From assembly GCA_964550655.1 (NCBI GenBank), contig CAZKAQ010000006.1, positions 1-64,000 of the forward strand: a DNA stretch of 64,000 nt, given 5' to 3'. The notes under the pieces were generated by a model. The model ran no database searches, was not told the DNA's origin, and was given only the letters and a program-made list of their open reading frames with translations. Source of the DNA: GCA-1730015 sp964550655 (GTDB lineage: Bacteria; Pseudomonadota; Gammaproteobacteria; Granulosicoccales; Granulosicoccaceae). This document shows positions 8,570 through 18,147 of the stretch, in pieces; the stretch's first letter is position 1; each line of letters opens with the position of its first letter. Both the position numbers and the translations under genes were made by a program.

Positions 8570-9880
8570 ATGGGACAAGCAGCAGAAAACCTGGGTGGCG
8601 ACTATAAAGTTGCCGACAGCTCACTCGCAGAGTGGGGCCACAAAGAAATCAGAGTGGCAGAGTCGGAAATGCCCGGCCTGATGGCTATTCGTGAAGAATA
8701 TGCAGGTTCAAAACCACTTGAAGGTGCACGCATTGTTGGCTGCCTTCACATGACTATACAAACTGCCGTATTGATCGAAACACTGGTTGCACTGGGTGCC
8801 TCGGTACGTTGGTCTTCGTGTAATATTTTTTCTACACAAGATCACGCTGCTGCTGCCATTGCAGATCAGGATATTCCTGTCTTTGCATGGAAAGGCGAAA
8901 CCGAAGAAGAGTTCTGGTGGTGTATTGAGCAAACTCTTGAAGGTCCCGATGGATGGAAGCCGAACCTGATTCTTGACGATGGCGGTGATGTGACGCAAAT
9001 CATTCATGACAAGTATCCAGAAATGCTAAAAGATATTAAAGGACTATCGGAAGAGACCACCACCGGTGTTCACCGTCTTTACGAAATGGCGCGTGAAGGT
9101 ACACTTAAAGTCCCTGCAATCAACGTCAACGACTCTGTTACCAAGTCTAAGTTCGACAACCTCTATGGTTGCCGCGAGTCTCTGCTTGACGGTATCAAGC
9201 GTGCTACCGATGTGATGATTGCCGGTAAGATCTGCGTTGTTCTTGGTTATGGTGATGTCGGCAAAGGTTGCGCTCAGGCGTTCCGCGGTATGGGGGCGAC
9301 AGTGATGGTCACAGAGATTGATCCTATCTGTGCTCTGCAAGCTGCAATGGAAGGCTACCGTGTTGTGACTATGGATGAGGTCGCAGACAAAGGTGAGATC
9401 TTCGTCACCACCACAGGTAACATCAATGTGATTGGTCATGATCATATGGCTGCCATGAAGAACGAAGCTATCGTTTGTAACATTGGCCACTTTGATAATG
9501 AGATCGACGTTGCCAGCCTCAAGCAATATGAGTGGGATAACATCAAGCCACAGGTTGATCACATTATCTTCCCTGACGGTAAGCGCATTACTCTTCTGGC
9601 TGAAGGCCGTCTGGTGAATCTCGGCTGTGCAACTGGTCATCCAAGCTTTGTAATGTCTGCATCGTTCACTAATCAGGTGCTGGCTCAGATAGAACTTTGG
9701 GAACGTGCTGATCAGTACGATATCGGTGTACATGTATTACCGAAGCAGCTGGATGAAAAGGTTGCCAGGCTGCACCTGGATAAAATCGGCGCCCAGCTCA
9801 CCGAGCTGAACGATGAGCAGGCGAAATACCTGGGTATGGATCAAAATGGTCCCTACAAGCCGGATCACTACCGCTACTAG
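8570..9880 (+). CDS. ahcY: Adenosylhomocysteinase
   Basis: A 436-residue NAD-dependent enzyme that hydrolyses S-adenosylhomocysteine, the product inhibitor of methyltransferases, to adenosine and homocysteine. The NAD-binding Rossmann motif is GKICVVLGYGDVGKGCAQA. The substrate domain includes VNDSVTKSKFDNLYGCRESL, with the conserved lysine and aspartate. The C-terminal GPYKPDHYRY holds the lysine and tyrosine that reach into the neighbouring subunit of the tetramer. An AAGGA ribosome site precedes the ATG. No SAH riboswitch consensus is visible in the 111-bp leader. Confidence 0.98.
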   Translation: MGQAAENLGGDYKVADSSLAEWGHKEIRVAESEMPGLMAIREEYAGSKPLEGARIVGCLHMTIQTAVLIETLVALGASVRWSSCNIFSTQDHAAAAIADQDIPVFAWKGETEEEFWWCIEQTLEGPDGWKPNLILDDGGDVTQIIHDKYPEMLKDIKGLSEETTTGVHRLYEMAREGTLKVPAINVNDSVTKSKFDNLYGCRESLLDGIKRATDVMIAGKICVVLGYGDVGKGCAQAFRGMGATVMVTEIDPICALQAAMEGYRVVTMDEVADKGEIFVTTTGNINVIGHDHMAAMKNEAIVCNIGHFDNEIDVASLKQYEWDNIKPQVDHIIFPDGKRITLLAEGRLVNLGCATGHPSFVMSASFTNQVLAQIELWERADQYDIGVHVLPKQLDEKVARLHLDKIGAQLTELNDEQAKYLGMDQNGPYKPDHYRY

Positions 9881-9892
9881 CAACAAAGCCGC

Positions 9893-9918
9893 ATCTCCGG
9901 GTCATCTGGCCCGGAGAT
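9893..9918 (+). terminator. Hairpin after ahcY
   Basis: ATCTCCGGG at 9893-9901 pairs perfectly with CCCGGAGAT at 9910-9918 around an 8-base loop, 12 bp past the ahcY stop. There is no following T-run, so it may be a 3' end stabiliser or a factor-assisted terminator rather than a classical intrinsic one. Confidence 0.5.
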
Positions 9919-9960
9919 ACAAGCCGCGGCTGATTCCGGCTTCTGCTTTGGACCGTGTTA

Positions 9961-9990
9961 TTGGAACAGCGACGGGAAACCAGCTATGCT
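9961..9990 (+). promoter_or_regulatory. Candidate miaB operon promoter
   Basis: TTGGAA (9961-9966) and TATGCT (9985-9990) are separated by 18 bp, a plausible sigma-70 pair. They lie after the ahcY hairpin and about 80 bp before the miaB start. A small GAGCA/TGCTC hairpin with an A-rich loop follows at about 10000-10015. Confidence 0.4.
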
Positions 9991-10068
9991 CCGCTAAACG
10001 AGCAAAAAATGCTCGACTAATCTCCCGACATTTTGGCGGAGTCCCCGGTTACCAGTGAAAAATACTTG

Positions 10069-11412
10069 ATGCGACAAAAAGTTTTTGTCAAAACGCACGG
10101 CTGTCAGATGAACGAGTACGACTCGGCCAAAATGATAGACGTGCTCGACGAGCGCTTCGGTGTCGATGTGATTGATAATCCCGAAGACGCAGATATTCTG
10201 CTGGTCAACACCTGCTCAATTCGCGAAAAAGCACAGGAGAAAGTTTTCTCTCAGCTCGGTCGCTGGCGTCCCTATAAGGAGAAACGCGATGATGTCCTTA
10301 TCGCTGTGGCCGGTTGTGTCGCAAGCCAGGAAGGCGAGGCATTGCAGCAGCGTGCACCGTTTGTTGATCTGGTGGTTGGACCGCAAACAATTCACCGCCT
10401 CGCAGATATGGTGGATACCACAAGACGCGAAAAACGCCCGTTGGTTGATGTCAGTTTTCCTGCAATAGAAAAGTTTGATCAGCTGCCGGAACCACGTATG
10501 GATGGTCCGACCGCGTTTGTCTCTATTATGGAAGGCTGCAGCAAGTACTGTAGCTTCTGCGTTGTACCCTATACACGGGGTGAAGAAATTTCCCGACCGT
10601 TTGATGATGTCATCGCAGAAGTGGTGTCACTGGCAGAACAAGGTGTGCGTGAAGTCAATCTGTTGGGTCAGAACGTCAATGGCTACCGTGGCGAAATGGA
10701 AGACGGTGAGATCTGTGATCTCGCGTTACTCATTTCTATAGTTGCCGCAGTGGATGGTATCGAACGAATCCGCTTTACCACGTCGCATCCGATTGAATTC
10801 GGTGATCGTTTAATACAGGCGTATGCAGATGTGCCGGAGCTTGCCTCGTTTTTACATCTGCCAGTACAGTCCGGTGCAGATCGAGTGTTGGCTGCAATGA
10901 AGCGTGGCCACACTTGTATTGAATACAAATCAAAGATTCGAAAGCTAAAAGAAGCGCGTCCGGGTATATCTATTTCATCAGACTTTATTATCGGTTTTCC
11001 GGGTGAAACAGAGGATGATTTCGAGCAGACCATGTCACTTATAAAAGCTATCGGCTTTGATCAGTCCTTTAGTTTTATCTACAGCGCACGGCCAGGTACG
11101 CCTGCGGCGTCACTTGAAGATTCAACACCAATGGAAGAGAAAAAACAGCGTCTGGCAACACTGCAAAAAACCATTAACGAGCAGGCGGCAGTAATTAGTC
11201 AGTCTATGGTCGGTACTGTACAGCGCATACTGGTAGAACGACCATCAACTCGTAACGAAGAAGAGATGGCCGGCCGTACAGAAAATAATCGTGTGGTTAA
11301 CTTTGCCGGTGATACCTCAATGATCGGAAAATTTGTAGATGTTGAAATAACAGAGGCACGCCCCAACTCATTGCGCGGAGAGTTTAAAAATATCAATGAT
11401 CCGCTTTATTAA
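10069..11412 (+). CDS. miaB: tRNA-2-methylthio-N6-dimethylallyladenosine synthase
   Basis: A radical-SAM enzyme that adds the methylthio group to i6A37 in tRNAs reading UNN codons. The N-terminal MTTase domain has its three cluster cysteines in KTHGCQMNEYDS, VNTCSIREKA and VAGCVAS. The radical-SAM domain has the CxxxCxxC motif in GCSKYCSFCVVPYTRG. A TRAM RNA-binding domain ends the protein (about 380-445). I chose the ATG at 10069 (447 aa) because it places the first cysteine motif at the family position. A TTG at 10033 in the same frame would add 12 residues. It is first in a run with the phoH-like gene, ybeY, corC and lnt, the standard gammaproteobacterial order. Confidence 0.96.
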   Translation: MRQKVFVKTHGCQMNEYDSAKMIDVLDERFGVDVIDNPEDADILLVNTCSIREKAQEKVFSQLGRWRPYKEKRDDVLIAVAGCVASQEGEALQQRAPFVDLVVGPQTIHRLADMVDTTRREKRPLVDVSFPAIEKFDQLPEPRMDGPTAFVSIMEGCSKYCSFCVVPYTRGEEISRPFDDVIAEVVSLAEQGVREVNLLGQNVNGYRGEMEDGEICDLALLISIVAAVDGIERIRFTTSHPIEFGDRLIQAYADVPELASFLHLPVQSGADRVLAAMKRGHTCIEYKSKIRKLKEARPGISISSDFIIGFPGETEDDFEQTMSLIKAIGFDQSFSFIYSARPGTPAASLEDSTPMEEKKQRLATLQKTINEQAAVISQSMVGTVQRILVERPSTRNEEEMAGRTENNRVVNFAGDTSMIGKFVDVEITEARPNSLRGEFKNINDPLY

Positions 11413-11453
11413 CCTGCAAGTGCGCAAGGTTCGCGCTAAGGATATTCACTAGC

Positions 11454-12437
11454 TTGGCTACCCTTGAATTTCAGCTAAGTCCGGATGATAACCAACGTTT
11501 GGCAAATCTGTGTGGACAGTTCGACGAACATCTGCGACAAATAGAGGGGCGGCTTGATGTTGAGCTGCAAAATCGCGGTGGTAACTTCCGCGTCACTGGT
11601 GAAGATAAAGTAGTACGCAGCGCCTGCAGTGTTTTGCAGGGGCTATACGATGCTACGTCCAAAGAAACCCTGACGCCCGAAAAAATACACCTCTATCTGC
11701 AGGAAGCTAATTTAAACGCGGATGATGATCAGCCCGAGGGCGAATCCCGTGCCACTGCAGATATTGTGACCCGTAACGTCAAGTTGCGTTGTCGTGGTAA
11801 AAACCAAAAGCAGTATGTGCAAAGCATTCGTGATTACGACTTAAGCTTCGGTATAGGTCCGGCTGGTACCGGTAAAACCTATCTTGCGGTTGCCTGTGCT
11901 GTGGAGGCACTTGAGCGCGAACAGGTTCGCCGTCTTGTACTGGTTCGTCCTGCGGTAGAAGCGGGTGAGCGACTGGGTTTTCTGCCCGGTGATCTTACCC
12001 AGAAGGTCGATCCTTACCTTCGACCCATCTACGATGCACTTTATGAATTCCTCGGCTTTGACAGGGTTGCCAAACTGATTGACAGAAATGTTATTGAAGT
12101 CGCACCCCTTGCGTATATGCGCGGTCGTACGCTCAATCATTCCTGTGTCATTATGGATGAAGCGCAGAACACCACGGTTGAGCAGATGAAAATGTTTCTC
12201 ACCCGTATTGGTTTTGGTTCAAAAGCCATTGTGACCGGTGATGTCACACAGATCGACTTACCTAAGCATGTAACTTCAGGGTTGAAGCATGTGCGGGGCG
12301 TACTGGATGGCGTTGAAGGTATCGGGTTTTGTGAGTTTAAAGCACGTGATGTAGTGCGTCATCCGTTAGTACAACGAATTGTCGGCGCCTATGACAAGGC
12401 AGAGAACAGTGCTGCAAAATCGGGCAAGAGCACTTAA
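11454..12437 (+). CDS. ybeZ: PhoH-like ATPase YbeZ
   Basis: A 327-residue PhoH-family nucleotide-binding protein. Walker A is GPAGTGKTYLAVACAVEALE (about residue 140) and Walker B is SCVIMDEAQN; a helicase-like VTGDVTQIDLP follows. In this family YbeZ works with the RNase YbeY, whose gene is next, 8 bp downstream. The start is a TTG at 11454 with an AAGGA ribosome site about 11 bp upstream. Confidence 0.93.
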   Translation: MATLEFQLSPDDNQRLANLCGQFDEHLRQIEGRLDVELQNRGGNFRVTGEDKVVRSACSVLQGLYDATSKETLTPEKIHLYLQEANLNADDDQPEGESRATADIVTRNVKLRCRGKNQKQYVQSIRDYDLSFGIGPAGTGKTYLAVACAVEALEREQVRRLVLVRPAVEAGERLGFLPGDLTQKVDPYLRPIYDALYEFLGFDRVAKLIDRNVIEVAPLAYMRGRTLNHSCVIMDEAQNTTVEQMKMFLTRIGFGSKAIVTGDVTQIDLPKHVTSGLKHVRGVLDGVEGIGFCEFKARDVVRHPLVQRIVGAYDKAENSAAKSGKST

Positions 12438-12445
12438 CTGACACT

Positions 12446-12922
12446 ATGGACGCAAGCGTTATAGAAGGTGAATCAGTTGATATACAGATCTCGGATGATC
12501 TGGTTTCCGAGTGTCCTTCCGAGGCTTCACTGACTGTTTGGGCGCAAGCTGCAGTGCAGACTAAAAAGGATGCAGGGATGACAATCCGCGTGGTGGACAA
12601 AACCGAAATGCAACAATCTAACCTTCAGTGGCGTGGCCAGGACAAACCTACCAACGTGTTGTCCTTTGCGGCTGAGTTTCCACCGCAGGCGGGTGTTGAT
12701 TACCTTGGTGATATACTCATTTGTGCTGAGGTACTTGAGCAGGAAAGTATTGAACAGGGCAAGGCATTAAATGATCATTGGGCTCATATTGTGGTCCACG
12801 GTGTACTGCACCTGCAGGGTTTTGATCATCAAAATGAAGAAGATGCACAGCGGATGGAGCAGCGTGAGAGACAAATACTGACTACACTTGGTATTGCTGA
12901 TCCGTACCGGAATGATGTTTAG
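12446..12922 (+). CDS. ybeY: Endoribonuclease YbeY (16S rRNA maturation)
   Basis: A 158-residue zinc-dependent RNase involved in 3' maturation of 16S rRNA and ribosome quality control. The signature HGVLHLQGFDH (H-x3-H-x5-H) binds the catalytic metal. The earlier NVLSFAAEFPP segment matches the usual TNVLSFP stretch. Length and context, between ybeZ and corC, are standard. Confidence 0.96.
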   Translation: MDASVIEGESVDIQISDDLVSECPSEASLTVWAQAAVQTKKDAGMTIRVVDKTEMQQSNLQWRGQDKPTNVLSFAAEFPPQAGVDYLGDILICAEVLEQESIEQGKALNDHWAHIVVHGVLHLQGFDHQNEEDAQRMEQRERQILTTLGIADPYRNDV

Positions 12923-13027
12923 CCGGATTTGCAGCACATTCAAGTATTGTGATCTGCAGACGAATCTAACACTAAAAACCACGCTGGCGGGTAACCTGCC
13001 GGCAACGCAGAGGATAAGAAAAAGCTG

Positions 13028-13879
13028 ATGGCCAGTGAGCCTGTTGAGTCACCGAAGTCTTTGGTTGATCGTATTCGTACCGCTCTGAACGGTGACGATG
13101 AGCCGCACACAATAGATGAACTGAAAACCGTGTTGCGTGATGCTGCCGAGCGCGACATTGTCAGTGAAGACACACTGCTCATGCTTGACGGTGTGTTTGA
13201 TGTTGCCGCCATGCGGGTGCGGGACATCATGATCCCGCGAGCACAAATGGTGGTTGTCGAAATCAAAGAACAACTCGATGAACTGCTGCCAAAGATTATT
13301 GAAAGTGGTCACTCGCGCTTTCCGGTTATTGGTGATAGTCGTGATGAGGTCATGGGTGTGTTGCTGGCCAAGGACTTGTTGCGTTTTTCATTGCCGGGTA
13401 AAAAAGAAGAGCTCGATCTGCAGGCTCTTATCCGTGAACCCGTGTTTACACCGGAAAGTAAGCAGCTCAATGTATTGCTTACCGAGTTTCGTGCTAATCA
13501 TAACCACATGGCCATTGTCGTTGACGAGTACGGAGGAGTGGCCGGGCTCGTTACCATCGAAGATGTACTCGAAGAGATCGTTGGTGAAATAGATGACGAA
13601 CACGATACCGAAGAAGACGCCAACATCCGCAAGCAGGAAGAGAGCGTTTATAATGTTAAAGCCTTAACGCCTATTGAAGAGTTCAACGAAGAGCTTGATG
13701 CTGACCTTCCTGATGATGAGTTCGACACCATCGGTGGGCTGGTAATGCAGAAAATCGGTCACATGCCCAAGCTCGGTGAAAAGACACGCATAGACCGGTT
13801 TTTGATTGAAGTGTTGTCCGCAGAATCGCGGCGGATACATCTGTTAAAGGTAACTGCTGAAGAGCCCATTGTAGGCTGA
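13028..13879 (+). CDS. corC: CorC/HlyC-type CBS-domain protein
   Basis: A 283-residue soluble protein of the CorC family, associated with magnesium/cobalt handling. After a short N-terminal region come two CBS domains (about residues 60-185): the first opens with VRDIMIPRAQM and the second contains HMAIVVDEYGGVAGLVTIED. Residues 205-280 form the transporter-associated CorC_HlyC domain (GLVMQKIGHMPKLGEKT). It sits between ybeY and lnt as in E. coli. Confidence 0.94.
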   Translation: MASEPVESPKSLVDRIRTALNGDDEPHTIDELKTVLRDAAERDIVSEDTLLMLDGVFDVAAMRVRDIMIPRAQMVVVEIKEQLDELLPKIIESGHSRFPVIGDSRDEVMGVLLAKDLLRFSLPGKKEELDLQALIREPVFTPESKQLNVLLTEFRANHNHMAIVVDEYGGVAGLVTIEDVLEEIVGEIDDEHDTEEDANIRKQEESVYNVKALTPIEEFNEELDADLPDDEFDTIGGLVMQKIGHMPKLGEKTRIDRFLIEVLSAESRRIHLLKVTAEEPIVG

Positions 13880-14133
13880 AGTGGCTTAACTAATAACCCG
13901 CCACGTAAAGTAAGTAAACTCTGAGTAATCGCCTGCAGCTTTATTGAAGTCGGTCACCTGTCCACGCTAACGCATTGGGGTTTCTGTTCGGACTCTGGCG
14001 GTTTGCGGTGTCTGCAACTGATTTGATTAATAGTCCTCATGGTAATTTCCAAAGTAGTATTATGGACGCGTTTTTTAAGTAAAATACCAGCCTGTCCCTC
14101 CAACAACCTTTTCGGATATCCAGTCAGGTAATC

Positions 14134-15639
14134 GTGCAAAATACCCCGGCATTATTCCAGAATCAGTGGCTGGTGTTACTTCTCAGCCTGTTATGTGGTG
14201 CAGCGTCAGTGCTGGCCTTCGCACCGTTTGGCTTGTGGATGCTGTTGCCGTTCACAATGGCACTTTATTTTGTCATTGTTTTCTACGCTGAGTCATCTGC
14301 TGCCAGTTTCAGGGCGGGCTTGTTTTTCGGTATGGGCTTATTCGGGGCGGGGATCTACTGGATCTACTTCAGTCTGCACCTGTTTGGTGGTGCTATTGCT
14401 ATTCTGGCGGGTTTGGGTACGTTTTTGTTTGTTTTGTTTTTAGCACTGTACCCGGCGTTTTGTGCCTTACTGCTTTTTCGTATTCATAAAAACAAAAACT
14501 CTTTTTTTCTGGCAGCGCCCGCAGCCTGGGTCTTGTTTGAATGGCTTCGCAGCTGGCTGTTTAGCGGTTTTCCGTGGCTAAGTATTGGTTACTCAACCAT
14601 TAACTGGCCGTTGGCAGGTTATGCACCGGTCGGTGGTGTTTTTTTAAGTTCACTGGTGCTGGTTGTTGTCAGTGGACTGATTGCATGGATTATCTGCCGT
14701 CGAAGTATGCTTTCGCTACTCGCCGGTGGTACTGGTATTGCGCTAGTCATTGGTGGTGGTTTTGCATTGCAACAGATCGAGTGGACGCAACCGGTTAAAG
14801 ACAGAACAGTCGATGTGACAATGGCTCAGGGCAATATTGCGCAGGATTTGAAGTTTCAGGAGAACCTTCTCGATGACTCTATTGCGCTTTACTCTGAGCT
14901 GAGTGAAACTGGTGCCGAGTTAGTGATCTGGCCCGAGAGTGCTATTCCTACGGTTTTTTCCGACCTTGCTGAGTGGGAGGTTGCATTTGCAGAGAGAATG
15001 CAGCAACAAGGTACAACCGTTATAAGTGGCGGCTTTAACAGCAATGAAGACTTCTCACAATTTTATAACGCCATTAAAGTACTGAACGGCACAGAAGACC
15101 AGGTATATGTGAAGCGTCATCTGGTGCCGTTTGGTGAATATACACCGTTTCGTGATGTGATCTCACTGCTTTCAAATCTTGTTACTATCCCGATGTCTGA
15201 TCTCTTACCTGGCACCGGCCCGGTTAAACCGATCGCGGTGAACGGTGTGAATTATGGTATGTCAATCTGTTACGATGATGCATTCGGTAACGAGATGCGA
15301 GCACAGTTTCCTGATGCCAACGTGTTGATTAATGTCAGTAACGATGTATGGTTCGGTGATTCGACAGCCCCCCATCAGCATCAGGAAATTGCTGCTATGC
15401 GCTCACTCGAGTTTGCCCGGCCAATGTTGCGTGCGACCAATACCGGCGTCACATCGCTTATTGACTACCGTGGCAAGGTGCTAAAGCAGGGGCCGCAATT
15501 TGAAGTGGTGGCCATTGATGTCGAAGTGACACCTCGAGAAGGTATCACGCCTTATGTGACGCTTGGTGACTGGCTGGTTGTGCTTTTGTCTGCGCTGATG
15601 CTGCTGGCAGGGTGGGTGCTTGCACGTCGGCCTGGCTAG
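14134..15639 (+). CDS. lnt: Apolipoprotein N-acyltransferase
   Basis: A 501-residue inner-membrane enzyme that adds the third acyl chain to lipoproteins. N-terminal hydrophobic helices (about 1-215) precede a nitrilase-like periplasmic domain. Its triad is visible: Glu in VIWPESAIP, Lys in VKRHLVPFGEY and Cys in GMSICYDDAFG. A final membrane helix ends at LLAGWVLARR. The start is GTG at 14134. The 254 bp between corC and lnt hold no gene I recognise. Lnt prepares lipoproteins such as LolB, also encoded in this window, for outer-membrane sorting. Confidence 0.95.
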   Translation: MQNTPALFQNQWLVLLLSLLCGAASVLAFAPFGLWMLLPFTMALYFVIVFYAESSAASFRAGLFFGMGLFGAGIYWIYFSLHLFGGAIAILAGLGTFLFVLFLALYPAFCALLLFRIHKNKNSFFLAAPAAWVLFEWLRSWLFSGFPWLSIGYSTINWPLAGYAPVGGVFLSSLVLVVVSGLIAWIICRRSMLSLLAGGTGIALVIGGGFALQQIEWTQPVKDRTVDVTMAQGNIAQDLKFQENLLDDSIALYSELSETGAELVIWPESAIPTVFSDLAEWEVAFAERMQQQGTTVISGGFNSNEDFSQFYNAIKVLNGTEDQVYVKRHLVPFGEYTPFRDVISLLSNLVTIPMSDLLPGTGPVKPIAVNGVNYGMSICYDDAFGNEMRAQFPDANVLINVSNDVWFGDSTAPHQHQEIAAMRSLEFARPMLRATNTGVTSLIDYRGKVLKQGPQFEVVAIDVEVTPREGITPYVTLGDWLVVLLSALMLLAGWVLARRPG

Positions 15640-15824
15640 TCGTAGCGGCTGAATACAGACACACGCATTCCGATGTCAGGCTCCAGGTCGCTGGTGGTCG
15701 GGGCAGTCGGGTTACAATATTTTGAGCTGATCGGGATTTTTGTATAAAGTCGGGTTTCTGATGAGTATCAGGTTTAGATGCTCTCCAATGTTATCCGACT
15801 GTTACCAGTGTAAGGAGCTATGCA

Positions 15825-16214
15825 GTGAATACGCCCAACGATCTCTTTTATACCGAGTCCCACGAATGGGTTCGTCTGAACGACGATGGAACAGTGACTG
15901 TCGGAATCACCAATCATGCGCAGGAGCAACTCGGTGATCTGGTATTTGTCGAGTCCCCCGAGATAGATAAAGTTGTCAGTGCCAGAGATGCGATTGCAGT
16001 GGTAGAGTCGGTAAAGGCAGCATCTGATATATACGCTCCAATCAACGGCACGATAATCGATACCAACACTGAACTGAATGATGAGCCCGAACGCGTTAAC
16101 ACCAGTCCCTATGATGAAGGCTGGCTTTTCAGTATTCAGCCCGAAGATGCTAAAGATATAGAAGAGCTAATGGATGACGAAGCTTATGAGTCATTCCTGG
16201 TGTCGGAATCTTAA
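15825..16214 (+). CDS. gcvH: Glycine cleavage system H protein
   Basis: A 129-residue lipoyl carrier protein that shuttles the aminomethyl group in glycine cleavage. The lipoyl-lysine is K64 in VVESVKAASD, and ESHEWVRL near the N-terminus is typical. A good AAGGAG site (15812-15817) sits 7 bp before the GTG start, which fixes the start. It stands alone here: gcvT and gcvP are not adjacent. No glycine-riboswitch consensus is seen in the leader. Its stop codon directly abuts that of the convergent permease. Confidence 0.95.
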   Translation: MNTPNDLFYTESHEWVRLNDDGTVTVGITNHAQEQLGDLVFVESPEIDKVVSARDAIAVVESVKAASDIYAPINGTIIDTNTELNDEPERVNTSPYDEGWLFSIQPEDAKDIEELMDDEAYESFLVSES

Positions 16215-17993
16215 TTAAAGCCACACCCACACTATCATTGGTGTGGCAACGCTTACGATCACAAAATCCAATGGCAATCCCATTCGCCAGTAGTCACTGA
16301 ATCTGTATCCGCCGGGGCCCATCACCAGCGTGTTTGACTGATGTCCTATAGGAGTAAGATAAGGTGATGCAGCGCCTACTGCCACCGCCATTAAAAACGC
16401 ATCAGGTGAATAGCCAAGGCTACCTGCAAGACTGAATGCAATCGGACACATAAGTACAGCTGTCGGTGTATTGTGCACAAGATCTGACAGCAGCATAGAA
16501 ATTACCATAATAGAGGCAATTACCGCCCATGCCGGTAGTGCGGCAGCGTTTTCCAAAACGCCAACGGTAATGGTCTGTGCGGCACCGGTTGTCTGTAGCG
16601 CTTCTCCCACCGGGATAAGAAAGCCAAGCAACACTATAATTGGCCATTCAATACTGTTGTACGCTTCCTGCAGTGAAACCATTCGCAGTACAACCAGTAA
16701 TCCCACCACAGTGGCGAAAGCAATTTGAGCTGGTACCAGACCGGTAGCGGTCGCGGCAATGCCCGCTGCAAAGATACCCGGTGTGATCAATGAGCCTCGT
16801 CTGGTACTGAATTCTATGCCTCTGTTCTTGATTGCCAGACAGCCGAGGTTCTTGCAGGCAAGCTTGAGTGATTCGGGTTCCCCTTGTAACAACAGAACAT
16901 CACCGGTTTTGAAACGTACATGTTTTAAAAGCGCTCTGGAAGCACGTCCCTCTCTTGCAACACCCAGCAGGTTTACCGAGTATCGTTGATGGATCTCTGC
17001 CTCGCGCATGGCAATTCCCTCGACTACAGAGTTCGGCATCAATACAGCTTCGATAATACGAACATCGGGAGATCGCAACCAGTCCGTATCGACCTCTTCG
17101 GCGCCTGCGATCACCATGCCTGGATCCTCAAGCAATGGTTGTAGCGCCGCGCTGTCACCTTCGATAATCAGTGTATCGTCTTCGTAGAGTTTTTCGCTAT
17201 ACGACGGTGCCAGACGCCGTCTCTGGTTTCTGAATATGGCTGTTACAGAGATTTCGTTCTCACAGAATTTTTCCAGATCGCCAACCGTTTGATTGATAAG
17301 CGCTGATCCGGCAGGCAGTCGGAGCTCGGTTATGTAGCGAGCAAACTGATGATGTACGTTGGTAACACCCTCGTTGCTGGTTCGCGTCCGAGGAAGCAAC
17401 CGCCAGCCGATCAGCACCAGAAAAGCGATACCTGCCAGCGCGGTTACCAGACCAACTCGAGTGAAGTCAAACATAGAAAAAGCTTCACCGGCGTTATTCT
17501 CACGAAAGGTTGCGACAATGATATTAGGTGGTGTACCAATAAGAGTGGTTAATCCACCCAGCAGGCTCGCAAAAGAAAGCGGCATGAGCAATACGGATGC
17601 GTTCCTTTTTGCTTTAACTGCATCTCTGATTGTAACCGGCAGCATTAAAGCCAGTGCGCCGATGTTGTTCATAAATGCTGATAAAACTGCAGTAATACCG
17701 GCATTAGCTGCAATCTGGCTTTTCACTCCCGAGCGCGTGTAAGCGAGATAACGCAAAAACAGCTCAACCACACCTGATGACTGTAATGCCTTGCTTATGA
17801 CCAGCACGCAGGCAACCGTAATCACTGCCGGGTGCGAAAATCCCTCGAAAGCTTTCTCGATCGGGACTATCCCTGTGTAAACACATGCCATCAATGCGAA
17901 ACCGGCAACTATATCGTAGCGCCAGATATTGACTATAAAAAGCAGCATAGTTGCTGCAAGTATAGAAACAATGAGTAGCTGATCCGTAGGCAT
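16215..17993 (-). CDS. SLC13/DASS-type anion permease with two RCK_C (TrkA-C) domains
   Basis: A 592-residue membrane protein with 10 or more hydrophobic segments in two halves. It has the family motifs LIGTPPNIIVA in the first half and TPIGHQSNTLVMGPGGY in the second. Between them (about residues 205-385) lie two cytosolic RCK_C-like domains (LPAGSALINQTVGDLE and MPNSVVEGIAMREAE). This layout matches the dicarboxylate/sulfate permeases of the divalent anion:Na+ symporter group such as SAC1/SLT-like proteins. The substrate cannot be read from sequence. A stem formed by 16220-16227 and 16240-16247 inside the 3' end may terminate both this gene and gcvH. Confidence 0.85.
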   Translation of the reverse strand: MPTDQLLIVSILAATMLLFIVNIWRYDIVAGFALMACVYTGIVPIEKAFEGFSHPAVITVACVLVISKALQSSGVVELFLRYLAYTRSGVKSQIAANAGITAVLSAFMNNIGALALMLPVTIRDAVKAKRNASVLLMPLSFASLLGGLTTLIGTPPNIIVATFRENNAGEAFSMFDFTRVGLVTALAGIAFLVLIGWRLLPRTRTSNEGVTNVHHQFARYITELRLPAGSALINQTVGDLEKFCENEISVTAIFRNQRRRLAPSYSEKLYEDDTLIIEGDSAALQPLLEDPGMVIAGAEEVDTDWLRSPDVRIIEAVLMPNSVVEGIAMREAEIHQRYSVNLLGVAREGRASRALLKHVRFKTGDVLLLQGEPESLKLACKNLGCLAIKNRGIEFSTRRGSLITPGIFAAGIAATATGLVPAQIAFATVVGLLVVLRMVSLQEAYNSIEWPIIVLLGFLIPVGEALQTTGAAQTITVGVLENAAALPAWAVIASIMVISMLLSDLVHNTPTAVLMCPIAFSLAGSLGYSPDAFLMAVAVGAASPYLTPIGHQSNTLVMGPGGYRFSDYWRMGLPLDFVIVSVATPMIVWVWL

Positions 17994-18147
17994 TGGGTAT
18001 TTGAATTAAACCGACTCTGAAAAGACGCTGCTAATGCGGGATGCGTTTGTCAGACACGAAATTATGACATGAACTGTGGTTATTGTAGTTAATTGTCTGC
18101 CCGGATAAATGTGATTCGTTTAACGACATTGAACACACTCGTTGCTA

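Noticed and set aside
9044..9733. 229-residue open frame antisense to ahcY
   Set aside because: It lies wholly inside a clearly coding, conserved gene, and its composition is that of a shadow frame.
15640..15824. Glycine riboswitch upstream of gcvH
   Set aside because: No tandem aptamer consensus; the 185-bp leader shows only AT-rich promoter-like hexamers with poor spacing.
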